Source of the DNA: Chrysopilus asiliformis
Lineage: Eukaryota; Arthropoda; Insecta; Diptera; Rhagionidae
Reading direction: 5' to 3'
Length of the DNA stretch: 64,000 nucleotides
Assembly: GCA_964034945.1 (NCBI GenBank)
Contig: OZ035961.1
Location: forward strand, 61,961,129-62,025,128
Of the stretch, positions 11,500 through 22,481 are shown piece after piece. How positions within the stretch are numbered: the first letter of the stretch is position 1; each line of letters starts with the position of its first letter. Made by a program: the position numbers and the translations under genes. A model generated the notes under the pieces. It was given only the letters and a program-made list of their open reading frames with translations, was not told the DNA's origin and searched no databases.

Positions 11500-12060
11500 A
11501 TTTAGTTGTAACGTATCAAACCAATCGCTGGACACAAAAATGAACTACATCAGGGTGTTTGGAATGACAAAAGATTTTAATTTTGGCATGTCCGACCGTC
11601 TGTCGCTCTGTCGTCTGTCCGTCTATATATCCGTGAATATCATAACTTTCGGAAGGATTGAGCTAGAGATTTGAAATATTTACAGTTGCGTTTCTCGTAA
11701 ATGGCAATGCTAAGTTCTTGAACTGGCAAAATCGAACCATTCCCTTCTCCATATAAATGAAACTTTTTTCGCAATTTTCTCGAAAACGGTGAATCGCATT
11801 GACAAATTTATAAAGCTAAAATGTTTTTTGAATATGATTTTACATAACTTATATATACATCAAAATTCAGTTAGACTACCTATTTCCCCTCCCCGATACC
11901 AATTGAATACTTTTTCCTTATTTTCTCGAAAACGGTGCATCGTATCGAAAAGTTTATAACGACGAAATATGTTTAGAATATGATTTTATACAACTTATCT
12001 ATCCAGTTGGACCACTCCTACCTCCCTCTCCCATACAAATAGATTTTTTTAAATAAACGA
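11500..12060. repeat. old diverged DINE-like copy
   Basis: Strongly diverged relative of the DINE family: a GTCY-type tract at about 11588-11625, then CTCGTAAATGGCAA, TCTCGAAAACGGTG and CATACAAATAGATTT in the family order. A tandem partial duplication of the 'CTCGAAAACGGTG...TACATC' part is visible (about 11780 and 11925). Confidence 0.55.
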
Positions 12061-12860
12061 ATTGGTCGGTGACAAAATACATTATTTAAATTCGTTCTCT
12101 ATAAAATGAATAATTTAAATTATCAAATTGCACAAAAGCAGTGGATGAATAAAGGAAATTTGTGTTGATGCAAGTCCAGATTCGATGTGCCGCTAACCTC
12201 ACTTTTGGAAATCACTATGTTCTGGAAAAAATCACAAAATTCAACACCAATCCATTTACGTTCACGTGGTCACTGAGTAAATTCCTTGATTCACTTCGTT
12301 GTACACAAAATAAAATACTTTCGACGATTTAAAAGTGGGAAAAACAGCGATAATTTGCGCACTATATCGATAAACAACCGCTTCGCATCGATCATCAATG
12401 AGGAAAGAGCGAATATATTTCTCAGTTGTCAAACGCGAGTCTGAGAGCGTAACGCCATCTGTTGGCGATAAAATTATTGTGAGGTACAAAATTTTCCGTT
12501 TTTCAATTCCAAATACAATATTTTCTCCTTCCATACCATAATCCCATACAATATGCAAATTTCAATTTTTCCGATATTCCCGCTTTTTCCCCAAAAATTT
12601 TCTCGACTTTTCCAACAAAACGAAAAAAGATTCGGGATTTTTGATTTGGAATTACTGAAAATGCAAGCCAGAAAACCGCTCCCCTGAAAGTATGCAATTT
12701 CGTTTTTCCAAAATTTTCCGACTTTTCCGGTGGAAATTTCCAATTTTCAGCTCCGTAATGTTTTTACCTGGGTCAATACGAATCCAACAAATAAATCTGA
12801 TTATATTCAGCCGAGTTATGGATAGTCAAACTGACCACGATTCATTTTTATATATATAGA

Positions 12861-13710
12861 TTCTCTATGGAAAGTAATATGATGACTTGCACCGGAATCT
12901 AATAGCCATTGGTCATCATTTACCGAACCGTTTATACGTCGCACACTAAAGGATCTCCTTTCTTATTCAAAGAGGGTCTTTTAGAGGATTTCCCGTTCGA
13001 CTTATTTACACAGTTTCTCTTGAAATGTCCAATCTCACCACACGAATAACACCTTCCCGAATTTTGTGCACGATTTCGACCCTTCCCGATTTTTCGAGTA
13101 ACGAAAGCATTGTGCTGCTGAGTCTCGTTTGACGAATTTGACATTCGAGCTTCCTCCATTACAAGCCTAGATGTCAGATTTTCGAGAGTTGGATTTTCTG
13201 GTGCGGTTGATTCCCAAGCACAAAAGAAATGATCGTAAGATGGCGGTAGCGTCATTAGAGCTGTTGTTATCATCATCGTGTGTGAAATCGTTTCGCCAAC
13301 ATCTTTTAGCTGCTATATGCGTAGAGATGTCATCGCTAGGATCTTTGGAAAAATTATAGAATTTTTGTCGCTACAAGTGAACGCTTGTTTTCGATTTTTG
13401 CTCATAGACCGCAGCAAGTTTTATCCACATATCTTTTGAATTTGAGCAATTCATGATGTGCAGGAGCGGTTGTTACCCAATAGAAGTAACGATTAATTTT
13501 TGAGCTTTTCGGTCTTTCAGCTGCCATAACCTGAGATCTTTATTGAAATCTTCTTCCTTAACCGTAGAGCTCGCGACAGGCTTGGGGGCTTTCCCAAACG
13601 TCAATTGCGCTTAACAAAATCTTTACCTGGAATTTCCAAATAGGCCATTGATCTGCATTTTGCAACTTTTCGATTTTGGTTGCTTCGCTGTCCATTTCCG
13701 CAGTTTCCAT
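12861..13710 (-). pseudogene. Copia gag and start of protease
   Basis: ATG at 13710 on the minus strand starts METAEMDSEATKIEK, then WPIWKFQVKILLSAIDVW, the usual copia gag N terminus. The frame shifts after that and resumes in pieces with KDRKAQKLIVTSI. It is open again from 13276 with PPSYDHFFCAWEST and a CCHC knuckle CYSCGEIGHFKRNC. The protease active site, LLDSGASHHI, follows in another frame next to the Helitron junction. Several frameshifts and stops make this non-functional. Confidence 0.85.
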
Positions 13711-13818
13711 AGAATACCTACGACTGATTTTTCACCCTTTCAACGTTCGCCATTATACGATAAACTCAAGACTAATTTCTGCCGCTTGCAAAGAAAAACT
13801 TGTGTCGCCACGTGTTCT

Positions 13819-13830
13819 GGGCCCATAACC
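13819..13830 (-). promoter_or_regulatory. Copia primer-binding site
   Basis: GGTTATGGGCCC on the minus strand, just inside the LTR. Drosophila copia has the same sequence here, where an internal fragment of initiator tRNA-Met primes reverse transcription. Confidence 0.75.
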
Positions 13831-13833
13831 TTT

Positions 13834-14512
13834 TGGGTTATACCAGTAATAAACATAACAAAAGCTATAATTGCCAATCTGGCAATTATTGAAAACCCGT
13901 ATGGTGATATTCGTATCAAAATTTGAACAGTTGTACCAAAATTCCACTTTGAAGTCAAACTTTCCAATAAGATTTTTTAAAATTGATTCCAATCGGATTT
14001 TGATGTATGGGACTTTTATGTAGAATCATATCCTAAATAACTTTTGTTCTTGGACTTTTTTGATAAGATGCACCGTTTTTGAGATATTAAAAAAAACATT
14101 TTCGTTTGTATGGGGGGTACCCCCCCTAATGGTCCATTCTTGCCCGTTAACGAACTTAGCCTCGCATTTTACGGACAACGGATCTGCGCAAAATTTCAAA
14201 TCTGTAGCTCAATCCGTGCGCCCGCAATCCGCGCCACAGACAGACAGACGGACAGACAGACGGACAGACAGACAGACGGACGGACACTGGTGTAATTCAT
14301 TTTTTTGTGTGATGACGGGATCTTGGCGTTACAAACGGTAAGGCAAAGTTAATATACCCTTTGGTTTCACCATACGGGTATAAAAAGACGACCAGTCTTG
14401 TTGAAAGTCCAAATGGAACAGAACGAGTTTTATTGCGTAGATCGCAAGTACATCGCACAGTGGCTTACAAAATTTAGCTTAGTGATGATACAAAATTACC
14501 CTAAATTCAACA
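13834..14512 (-). repeat. Copia 5' LTR, interrupted by a DINE
   Basis: Begins TGTTGAATTTAGGG at 14512 on the minus strand and ends ...CCCA at 13834, just before the primer-binding site. An AATAAA polyadenylation signal lies near 14430-14436. A DINE (13851-14380) sits inside it; without that insertion the LTR is about 150 bp. The sequence outside 14512 belongs to a Helitron, so the Copia copy landed in an older Helitron. Confidence 0.72.
13851..14380 (+). repeat. DINE-1-like Helentron repeat, full copy
   Basis: Complete copy of the DINE family: CATAAC and the AATTGCC palindrome on the left, a GACA/GACG microsatellite at about 14236-14285, and ACCCTTTGGTTTCACC...GGGTATA on the right. It is inserted in the Copia LTR between T residues, with no duplication, as Helentrons do. 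Confidence 0.78.
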
Positions 14513-14746
14513 AGGATTCATGGTGAAAATCACGGTTTAAAAACACCCAAACCCCCTTAGCGGTAAAATTTCGGAAAAACCCACCTTAGTGATGATTGGG
14601 ACAGAGTTTCAAGTTTCTAGCTTCAGGGGTTTGGGCTGGGCGTTGATGAGTCAGTCAGTCAGTCAGTCAGTCAATCAGTCAGCCAATCAGTCAGTCAGTC
14701 AGTTAGTCAATCAGTTAGTCAGGTTAAACGATTATATATATATAGA
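14513..14746 (-). mobile_element. Helitron 5' end fragment (family H)
   Basis: Starts on the minus strand with TCTATATATATATAATCG at 14746, preceded by A, and contains CGTTTAACCTGA, CGCCCAGCCCAAACCCC and a (GACT)n tract in the first 120 bp. The same family recurs at 28545-28986 and 46737-47125. It is cut at 14513 by the Copia LTR. Confidence 0.65.
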
Positions 14747-14814
14747 TTTAGTATACCGCTTGTAATGTATCTAACCAATCATTAAATACAAAAATGATCT
14801 ACACCAGGATGTTA

Positions 14815-15880
14815 CGAATAGCAAAAGAGACTTGAAATAAACCAAACAGTTTTTTGCTTTTCCTCGGAAAAGATGAGTCAAATTGAAAAGTTTGTAGAGG
14901 TAAAAAGTGTTTAGAATATGATTTTACATAACTCATCCATACATCAAAATCTAATCAGACCACTGCTTTCCCCGTTTCCCAGGCAAATGGAATACTTTTT
15001 TCCTGTCTTCTCGAAAACTGCGCATGGTATCAAAAAAATTATAAAGATGAAATGTGTTTAGAATATAATTTTACATAATTTATCTACACTGCCGGTCAAA
15101 AAAACTTGACCGATGATAAAAAAAACCAATTTTTCGACTTTTCACTCATGTTTCATGTATTGTAAATGTTTTAATTCGACAATTTCTGAAAGAATGTACA
15201 TAACTAAAGCTTATTCAACATTTTTTTTGTAATTTTATTATATTCTTAAGAGTCACAAATTTACCTTTATTTCCGTATTTTTAGTTATTAAACACTTATT
15301 ACACATGAACGGGCATACTCGTGATAATAACAAGGAATCAAATGATGAAAAATTGTCGTTGGCGATTGTTGACAGTACATAAACAATGATGCATGATCGG
15401 GTGCGCTCGGCCGACTTGGCCGCGTTTCCTCGAGCCGAGGCGATTGCAGCCGAGAAAAGTCGATAATAGTCGAATATCGATCAATTCAAAATTGAAAATG
15501 TCTATTCTCTTATCATTCACCTTGAATGTATATAAAAAACCTTAACTTGCACATACAATGGGAGTGAAAAATCGAAAAATTGGTTTTTTTTATCATCGGT
15601 CAAGTTTTTTTGACCGGCAGTGTATATACAGCAAAAGCCCAGTTGAACCATTCCTCTCCCCTCTCCGATACAAATTGAATACTTGTTTTCTATCGTATTG
15701 AAAAATTTATGAAGGCAGGATTTTACATTATCGTTCCATACATAAAAATCCAACCGAACCACTCTTTGACCCCTCTCCTATACAAATGGATTTTTTAAAT
15801 AAATATTTTGTCTGTTATCAGATAGAGTATTTGACGATTGTCCCCTGGCAATTGAAGCTTTTCTTATGTTTTACTTTATT
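14815..15880. repeat. old diverged DINE-like copy, split by a MITE
   Basis: Diverged DINE motifs (TCTCGAAAACTGCGCATGG, CATACAAATGGATTTTT, ...CTTTTCTTATG) flank the Tc1/mariner-type MITE at 15087-15622. The rest of 14750-15940 shows no coding sequence. Confidence 0.5.
15087..15622. repeat. Tc1/mariner-type MITE
   Basis: 536 bp with nearly perfect 60-bp inverted repeats starting CACTGCCGGTCAAAAAAACT, flanked by TA at 15085-15086 and 15623-15624. TIR sequence and TA duplication indicate Tc1/mariner. No transposase is recognisable inside, so it is non-autonomous. The arms differ at about one position, suggesting a fairly recent copy. Confidence 0.85.
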
Positions 15881-15940
15881 TTTCTTCGCTTAGCACAAAA
15901 ATATTTGTACCTTAATACTAAACATACCAGCACTTAATAC

Positions 15941-17035
15941 ATACCTATTTCTACCATGGGCGGTCAAATGACCGTGCTTTATGTTTCCTGATTTGATGTC
16001 TGAAATATGGATTTTAGGAAGGAAATGAACAAGTTCACTTTATTATAATTAAACAAAATTGTATATTTTCGATTTCTATTACAAACACAAAGAATAAGAA
16101 TTTTTAATTCATTGCTTATCGCATTTTTTACATATGCAGGGTGTCTCCATTGTACATTTTCCGCAAACATATTTTTCACATCTAGAACAAATGGTGATGG
16201 TCTTATTTTCGTTACAATATCCTATTTGACAAGTCTTACGTTGATAAGAATCGGTAGTAGATTTAGGCATCGATCGATTCGTATTTGTTTTTTGTTTTGT
16301 TTGTTCACGAGCTTCTCGAAAATCAGCGGCAAGTTCTACTGCTAACTGGAGTAAAAAATCTTGTCTCGGGATATTTTCTCCTGTCGTTTGCTTGTATAAA
16401 ATCCAGGCATTTATTAAGTGATGATCTTCCAGGTTTAACACCTATTTGTATTTCTTTCCAGAATTGGATTTCTCTTCTTCAGAAATTGAGAGTAACCTTA
16501 TTCTTTTTCGTAAAATATTTTCCTCTTCATTGTCATTATCTGTGCATTCAAACTCATCATCATTTTCAATCTTCATTTTTAGAAAATTCATCTTCATCAA
16601 TTTCCGAAAACTCTTCGTCTATATTATTTATATCTTCTAAGAACTTGTACTGTCTTGATTTTTTCGACATTTCTATGGGTAAAAAAACCTGAGTTGGTAA
16701 TGAAATAAAGATATTAAAATAAAATATAAGCTACTTACCAATAATTTTAGTTTCTGTTATCTTTTATTACACTAAAATTCTACTTCCACTCAAAATTTTT
16801 TTTTTTTTGAAATTTTTTCACAGTTGAACTAAGTAACTAAGCAATTCAATTTTTGATTGAACTAATTATGCATCAGTCTTTATCGAAATGCGCAGCTGAC
16901 TGAATACAATACTTTGACGCAGTTACATAATAATGACGCATTTACGCATTTACATAATAATTTCTGGTCCTAAAACCTTATAAAGCAATAAATTATTCTC
17001 CCGGTCAAAGGACCGCCTGTGGCAGAAATAGGTAT
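15941..17035 (-). mobile_element. piggyBac internal-deletion derivative
   Basis: Inverted ends ATACCTATTTCTACCATGGG (left) and ATACCTATTTCTGCCACAGG (right, reverse complement), each followed by a subterminal palindrome (GGTCAAATGACC; CGGTCAAAGGACCG). A clear TTAA duplication is not seen at these exact edges. It contains the N and C termini of a piggyBac transposase with the catalytic middle deleted. Compare the palindromes of the element at 33496-34465. Confidence 0.72.
16109..16670 (-). pseudogene. piggyBac transposase, N and C termini only
   Basis: ATG at 16670. The first part is acidic, as in piggyBac N termini (DEEFSEIDEDEF), with one frameshift, and reaches SNSGKKYK and a stop near 16443. 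The rest resumes directly with HHLINAWILYKQTTGE and QDFLLQLAVELA. A cysteine-rich C-terminal zinc domain follows (CQIGYC, CSRCEKYVCGKC, CICKKC). The whole DDD catalytic core, roughly 350 residues in the family, is absent, so it cannot transpose on its own. Confidence 0.8.
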
Positions 17036-17098
17036 ATGACATGTATTACTCAAAGTAAACAAAATATATAAAAAAATAATAATAGAATATTAAGTGTA

Positions 17099-17559
17099 TA
17101 TGTTACGGTCAATTTGATTATTCAGGGCAGTTTTCATAATGCTTGGTCATTATAAATAATGACCGATAAGATCAGGCAATTTAATAATTTTGTATTTGTT
17201 TACGACAATCTAGGATAATTTATTATATTGCCCGGTCATTATAAATACTGCTTTTATTTCTCTGCTCACTTTAATAAATTGACAGCAAAAACGCACTTTC
17301 ACTAGGACAATGGGGTGGGAAAAAGTGGGATGTGGCTGAAAAGTTTGTTCACCAAAAGAAAAATTGGTTTGTAGCTAAAGTTTTTTTTCGTCAGAAAAGT
17401 GAGGTTATATTGCCCATTCGATTTCCAGCATTATTCATAATGCCCGGGCAATGTAATATTTTCTATATAATTTATCATTTTGTCACATCACATTGGGCAC
17501 TTTTTAAATTGCCCGGGCATTATAAATAATGCCCAATTGTTTACATTGACCGTAACATA
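17099..17559. repeat. MITE with internal palindromes
   Basis: 461 bp ending in TATGTTACGGTCAAT and its exact complement. Inside, a palindromic motif around GCCCGGGCATTATAAATAATGCCC-like sequence recurs in diverged form at about 17140, 17235, 17430 and 17505. No coding sequence; the superfamily is unclear. It lies just beyond the piggyBac derivative. Confidence 0.62.
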
Positions 17560-17829
17560 CATATATAACAAATAGAAAAAGTCATGAAGTCAAGTGCGCA
17601 AAAACGATAAGATTATAATGTATGTTTAGTGTTAAGCCCAATATTCAGAAAAACTCCGGGGTGAAAGGTTTAATAATTTAAGTTGGATATAAGTTACTAA
17701 GTTCCGTTGGTGCAAGTGGCTCTTAATCGTTATCAGCATGAATTACATAATATCTCTAATTTTGATGTCGACCGTATAATAGTATTTGTCTTAGTTTGGC
17801 GGGCTTAGCGGTATAATTTTAGGAAATAA

Positions 17830-19320
17830 AACAAAAGTTGTGTTTAATTTTCCAGAGCCTTGTTTTGGCTCATCTTCAGAGGACTATTTATAATATGTTT
17901 TATCAAACACCAATAATTTTACAATTATAATGATAAAAGGAGACTTACGTTAAACAATCATTTAAATGCACTAACTATGTTATAACTGTTAATATTTAGC
18001 CGTAAAAACTTTGTCTAAATGTTATATTAAAATAAATAAATAAATAACATAGATAAAATACTTTAAATTAACAACCAAAAATGAACAAGAAAAAACGAAA
18101 AGGAGAAAAAGTAAAACAGCTGACAGTGATAACAGTTCAGTACAGCAACAGTTTTTAATGCGATGGTGTGGGTTATGTTATGTCTATTTCTCTTCTCTTT
18201 CTTTTGCGTGTGTGTTTATTTGAAAATCTTCTCCTAATGCACAATATATCGCGTTCATGTCTTCAGTGTCACGTTTTTGTTTTATGTGTGTAGATGTGTA
18301 AAGCTTCAGTTGTCAAGCGTTTATTGTAGTTACTTTGTGTGTCTATTATCTTTGTGTTGTCAAAGTCCGGTGTGTGACCAACTTCGAGATAATGCTCTAC
18401 CACTGCAGTGTGATGAGGATTCTCTCGTGCTCTTTTTAGGCTGCTCTTATGCCCAATCAATCGTTTCTCCAGAAATTGACCTGTTTGACCAACATAATTG
18501 AGAGAACAGGGTTCCCCTGTTCCCTCGTTGCCTTTACAAGGTATTTTGTAGATGATGTTTGATCTTTTATGCTTCGGGATGGGATCTTTTAATTTCGTAA
18601 AAATATTGCGTAGAGTGAATTTGTTATTGTAAGCCAACATGGTATTTTTTGTATATTTTTTAATTACTCTAGTAATTTGTTCTGAAATCCCGTTTACATA
18701 TGTTATGCTGCGATAATATTGATCAATCACAGGACTTATGTTGGGCGGGATGATGTTATTCATATTATGACTTGCAATGGCAAGGGCTTTTTTAGTGAAG
18801 TTATGGGGCTAATTGTTCTTAAATAGAACTACTTTAATATTTCTGATATTTGTGTTATGAAATTTGCTATCACTAAGGTTTAGAATCTGTTTTATGAATT
18901 GGACGGCCGTGTTAAGTTTTTGGGAATAGGGATGGTGGGAATGAAAATTCAGAATTCTATCAGAGGTGTTGTCCTTCTTGTACCAATTCGTTATGATATT
19001 GCCATCAACTTCTTTTATGCAAAGCATATTGAGAAAGGGTAGGGTGCTATTTTTTCCAATTCAACTGTAAACTGTATGCGGGGATTAAAACTATTAAGTG
19101 TTCGTAAGGAGTAATCAACTTTGTCTGTAGGGATTATCGCAAAAATGTCGTCAACATATTTAACAAACAATTTTGGTACAAAAGTCAGTTTCTTCATTGT
19201 CTCCACTAATATATGTTGGGTGACTACGTCAGGTATTACTGGGGATATTGGGCTGCCCATCGGAACACCGAATTTCTGTTTGTAAAGGTTATTGTTAAAT
19301 AAGAAATAATTTTTGCGAAA
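17830..19320 (-). mobile_element. Penelope-like element, 5'-truncated
   Basis: Minus-strand PLE containing the last third of the RT and the GIY-YIG endonuclease. About 400 bp of 3' non-coding sequence follows, including GATGAGCCAAAACAAGGC near 17865-17885. A DINE-like repeat cuts it at 19320. A related 3' piece recurs at 42645-42772. The exact 3' end near 17830 is estimated. Confidence 0.82.
18269..19320 (-). pseudogene. Penelope RT (partial) and GIY-YIG endonuclease
   Basis: From 19320 downward: a KFGVPMGSPISPV motif and KYVDDIFAI (RT catalytic Asp pair), a frameshift near 19020, then LCIKEVDGNIITNWYKK and another break near 18800. From 18763 to 18269 an open frame carries the endonuclease. 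It has a linker with PKHKRSNIIYKIPC, the GIY-YIG equivalent IIYKIPC...LNYVGQT, then RLIGHKSSLKR, AVVEHYLEVGH and a TTEALHI helix. These match Penelope-like elements. The N-terminal half of the protein is missing. Confidence 0.85.
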
Positions 19321-19655
19321 TTTGTGTCTAATCGAGACTTGACATTTTTTTTATAGTTGCGTTTCTCGTAAATGGCAAGGCGAAGTTCTTGAACGGGCAA
19401 AATTGGACCACTCTTTACAGATTGAATACTCTTTTTCTATTTTCTCGAAAACTGTGTATAGTATCGAAGAATTTATAAAGACAAAATCTGTTTAAAATAT
19501 GATTATACATAACCGTTCCATACATCAAAAAGTCAATCGGACCTATCCTTTCCCCCTCTCCCATACAAATGGATTTTTTTGTAAAACTTTTGTCTGCCAT
19601 CACATTGAGTATTTAACGATTGGCCTCTGGCAATTGTAACTTTTCTTATGTCTTT
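19321..19655. repeat. old diverged DINE-like copy
   Basis: Contains GTTTCTCGTAAATGGCAAGG, TCTCGAAAACTGTG and CATACAAATGGATTTTTTTG in DINE order, ending CTTTTCTTATG. It replaces the 5' part of the Penelope element. From 19656 to 20230 I see only AT-rich sequence without recognisable coding. Confidence 0.5.
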
Positions 19656-20239
19656 GTTAGATGTTGACAGTTTTACTGTATTTAAATTTCTTAATTTTCC
19701 AAAACAACTGTTTTCACACATTTCAACTGTTTTCAGTAGAGAAACCATTAGAGTAAAGGTTTTCGGTCTTCAGTTTACTGGTTATGACATTTTTTAAGAT
19801 ATCAAAATGTTAATAAAATTTTCCTTTATTATTGATGGGAATTGTTTGTGCTTTGGTTTTGTAAATTTTAAAATGTTTCTATTATTTTTACCGACAAAGA
19901 GATTATTTAAATAGAATCACAATTGCTTTCCCTTACGGTAAGCATTACTATTCGAATCATGTATTGCTTTTTGTTTTACAATTTGTGGAGAGCTATCTGC
20001 TAAGTTGAAAAATGGATTCTGTTTTTAACTCACTTTCTAGGAAATTCGGCATAAGGACAGCCAAACAGGAATGAGCTTTAAGAAAAAGAAACTGTTGGGC
20101 CTTAAAGTCTCAAATTTTTGAAGTACTGAGATCATTCCTCCTGCTAGGAAACATAATCAATTTTACATTATATTTTAAAATTTTGTTTGATTTTTTGAAA
20201 AGGACGGTAATCTTATAACGGAAGATGTGGATCAAGTGT

Positions 20240-20370
20240 ACTTTAACGATTCATCAATCGGATGATTAAAGATTTGATTGCCTACGATAAACTATCTATA
20301 TGGATGATATATTAATCGCCACTCAAACGATAGAAAAATAGTTGAAAATATTAACTGAGGTCACGGACAG
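20240..20370 (+). pseudogene. tiny Gypsy RT fossil
   Basis: About 130 bp encoding RFINRMIKDLIAYDKLS and, after a one-base shift, YMDDILIATQTIEK, the catalytic YxDD motif of Gypsy-type reverse transcriptases. A stop follows. No other part of the element is nearby. Confidence 0.6.
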
Positions 20371-20433
20371 GATAGCATTTATTATATCTTAGTTAAATGC
20401 AATATTCAATGCATTTGAGATATAATAAATGCC
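20364..20433. repeat. 70-bp near-perfect hairpin
   Basis: Two arms of about 27 bp (GCATTTATTATATCTTAGTT and its near-complement GAGATATAATAAATGC) flank an 8-nt loop ATATTCAA. It directly follows the RT fossil. It could be a very small MITE or a miRNA-like hairpin; only the palindrome is certain. Confidence 0.6.
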
Positions 20434-20460
20434 ATTTTTTTTACGTTGTAAAATCATTAT

Positions 20461-21154
20461 CGGCCGTATTCCAGAATCCGTCGTAGCTACGATTTTCGGA
20501 GAATTCGTGAAAATGGTATTCCACGATCCGAAGGAATTAAAATAATTTCGAAAACAATACGAATCGGAATATCTGGTATCATAGAATCCGACGGAATCGA
20601 TCTTTTGACAGTTAAACCTACGAAAAAATTTCGATTCGTAGATCGAGTAGCCACTTCATTTTCTTATTATTTTAGCTCAATTTATCGCCTGAATTGTACA
20701 ACAAAAAGCAATTTTAACATTTTTATTTGTTTATTTAGTATAAGTGTAACTTTTAACAAATCAAGAGGAATTATTTTAGAAAAAAGAGCAATGTGAGTAT
20801 TCCTAAGTATCCGTTATTTGTTGTCGTTTTCGTTTCACTATTAAAGTCCTTCGCTTCGATCAATCTTCTTCCAGACACAAAATTGCAAACGCTGCAGAAT
20901 CCATTATTAATAACAATTTTTAGTTTTAAGTCAAGAAAGTGACATTTGTCACGAAACTATTCCATGTCAGAAATCTATTCCTTATGAGTTTTGCATAGGG
21001 ACCTTTTTACAAAGACATTCATTTTTCGAAATTAGATTTTAATCAGGCACCACTAAGTTCAATTCCGTTCGGATCGTGGAATACTGATTTCTTCGTATTC
21101 GTAACGTAGTTAGTTCTTCGTAATAAAGCTACGACGGATTCTGGAATCGGGCAG
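20461..21154. repeat. MITE with nested inverted repeats
   Basis: 694 bp. Outer ends share ATTCCAGAATCCGTCGTAGC in inverted orientation (about 20468-20488 and 21128-21148). A second inverted pair, GGTATTCCACGATCCG, lies inside (20512-20528 and 21070-21086). Flanks share TAT. No domain is recognised in the AT-rich interior. The superfamily is uncertain. Confidence 0.65.
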
Positions 21155-21204
21155 TATAAGACTAGCTTTGGACATGATTTCAAGAATATAGTGGTAGATT
21201 TTAA

Positions 21205-21373
21205 TTATTTATATTTTTTTACGGACGGACGGACGGACGGACATGCAAAATTCAATTTTTTTATCATTCTAAACACACTGGTGTAATTCATTTTTGTATG
21301 TGATGACGGCATCTTGGCGTTACAAACGGTAAGGCAAATTATATATACCCTTTAGTTTCACCATACGGGTATA
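21205..21373 (+). repeat. DINE fragment
   Basis: Contains a GGAC microsatellite, then TTCTAAACACACTGGTGTAA, GATGACGGCATCTTGGCGTT and the terminal ACCATACGGGTATA. Only the proximal third of the family is present. Confidence 0.75.
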
Positions 21374-22473
21374 AAAAATAAGTATGTGCATATATGAGGA
21401 TGATGTTAAGAAAGATAATGGTTTCCTGTTTTAAATAAAGGCCATTCGATGAGTCGATAAAGAGATTTAGTAATGTTTTAGGTCATTATATTCGCATCAG
21501 GTCAATGTTTTATGTATTATATGTTAAGAAGATATCATTCGAATTTAATTATTATTCCTTGGAATAATCAGATAATGTAATTGATCGATTTTTAAGAATA
21601 ATTTGAGTCGAATTGTATTCCGGATGGATGAGATTGTGAGCATTTATGTTCAATGACGAAAATCTAGCTTAGTTTTGAATATATCTGGCATCACCAGAAT
21701 CGAAATACGTCTTAGACTTTCAGAGTCGATGGAGAACATGCAATTTGTCGTGTAATAAAGAAAATGGTTTTATAGTAAATCAAATATCGAGTTTTAATAC
21801 TACACATTATTAATCAGTGTGTTGTTCTCATCATCTATTTACGCTTCTTGTACGCGGATATGAATTATAGGTCTAAATCTTTGTGCTCAATTTCGTAGGT
21901 TGATAGTCAAGCTCATTTCCTTTAATTTTAAATTTAAGCTAAAAACTACCCTCTAATAGAAATTTATTAAATGTATTCAAAAAATTAATAACTTTTTTTT
22001 AATACTGTCGCACAGCTCAGGATGGTTGCTGTTATCGTCGACTTTGTTGTTATCGTCGTAAAATAACGTAATATAATACTAAATATTAAAGTTTTGTAAA
22101 CAACAACAAAATATACATTTGCAACTTAAACATGATTATGTATTGACCGCTTGGTGTAAAACATTGAATTTGGGCAACTATAAGAAATAAGCAAAAATAG
22201 ACCTAGCAATCCGCTTATATTTGACAGTTAGAAATTATGTGTTATTTGTTCGGAGAATGGTTATAAATCATTTTAATCGTATTAAATGTGTAGTTCTTCA
22301 GGGATTTTAATTTATTAATAAACCATTTTCAAGAAGGGAGATGGAAAAAAATCAATTGTGAGTATATTCGAACTCTATTCTATTGGATTTTCTCGGCTTA
22401 CAGGTCAATACTAAAAAAGTCGAGTAAAACCATGAATCAGAAATTATTGAAATGATTAAACATATTGTTATAT
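21374..22473. other. AT-rich interval without recognisable features
   Basis: About 1.1 kb. No long frame, inverted repeat or known motif was found. It directly precedes the hAT element and may be intron of the C1-domain gene. Confidence 0.4.
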
Positions 22474-22481
22474 ATAGTGAG

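Larger units (their letters stand above)
9023..12860 (-). mobile_element. non-autonomous Helitron inserted in Copia protease
   Basis: On the minus strand it begins TCTATATATATAAAAATG at 12860 and ends CTAG at 9026-9023. A GC hairpin (ACCCGG-GCAACG-CCGGGT) sits about 10 nt before the CTAG. The host bases are A at 12861 and T at 9022, the A^T target of Helitrons, with no duplication. Removing it joins the Copia protease frame exactly. No Rep/helicase gene is seen. Its 3.8 kb carries a DINE copy, a LINE tail, a DINE fragment and older DINE-like sequence. From 12060 to 12850 I see nothing recognisable. Confidence 0.85.

Noticed and set aside
12262..12743. Overlapping minus-strand frames in the Helitron
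   Set aside because: Three overlapping frames with no recognisable domain and biased A/T composition; no support for a gene.
14060..14341. Short frames in DINE copies (also at 9237-9500, 39745-39975, 43278-43538)
   Set aside because: The same frames recur in every DINE copy because the repeat recurs, and they cross the GTCY microsatellite and terminal palindrome.
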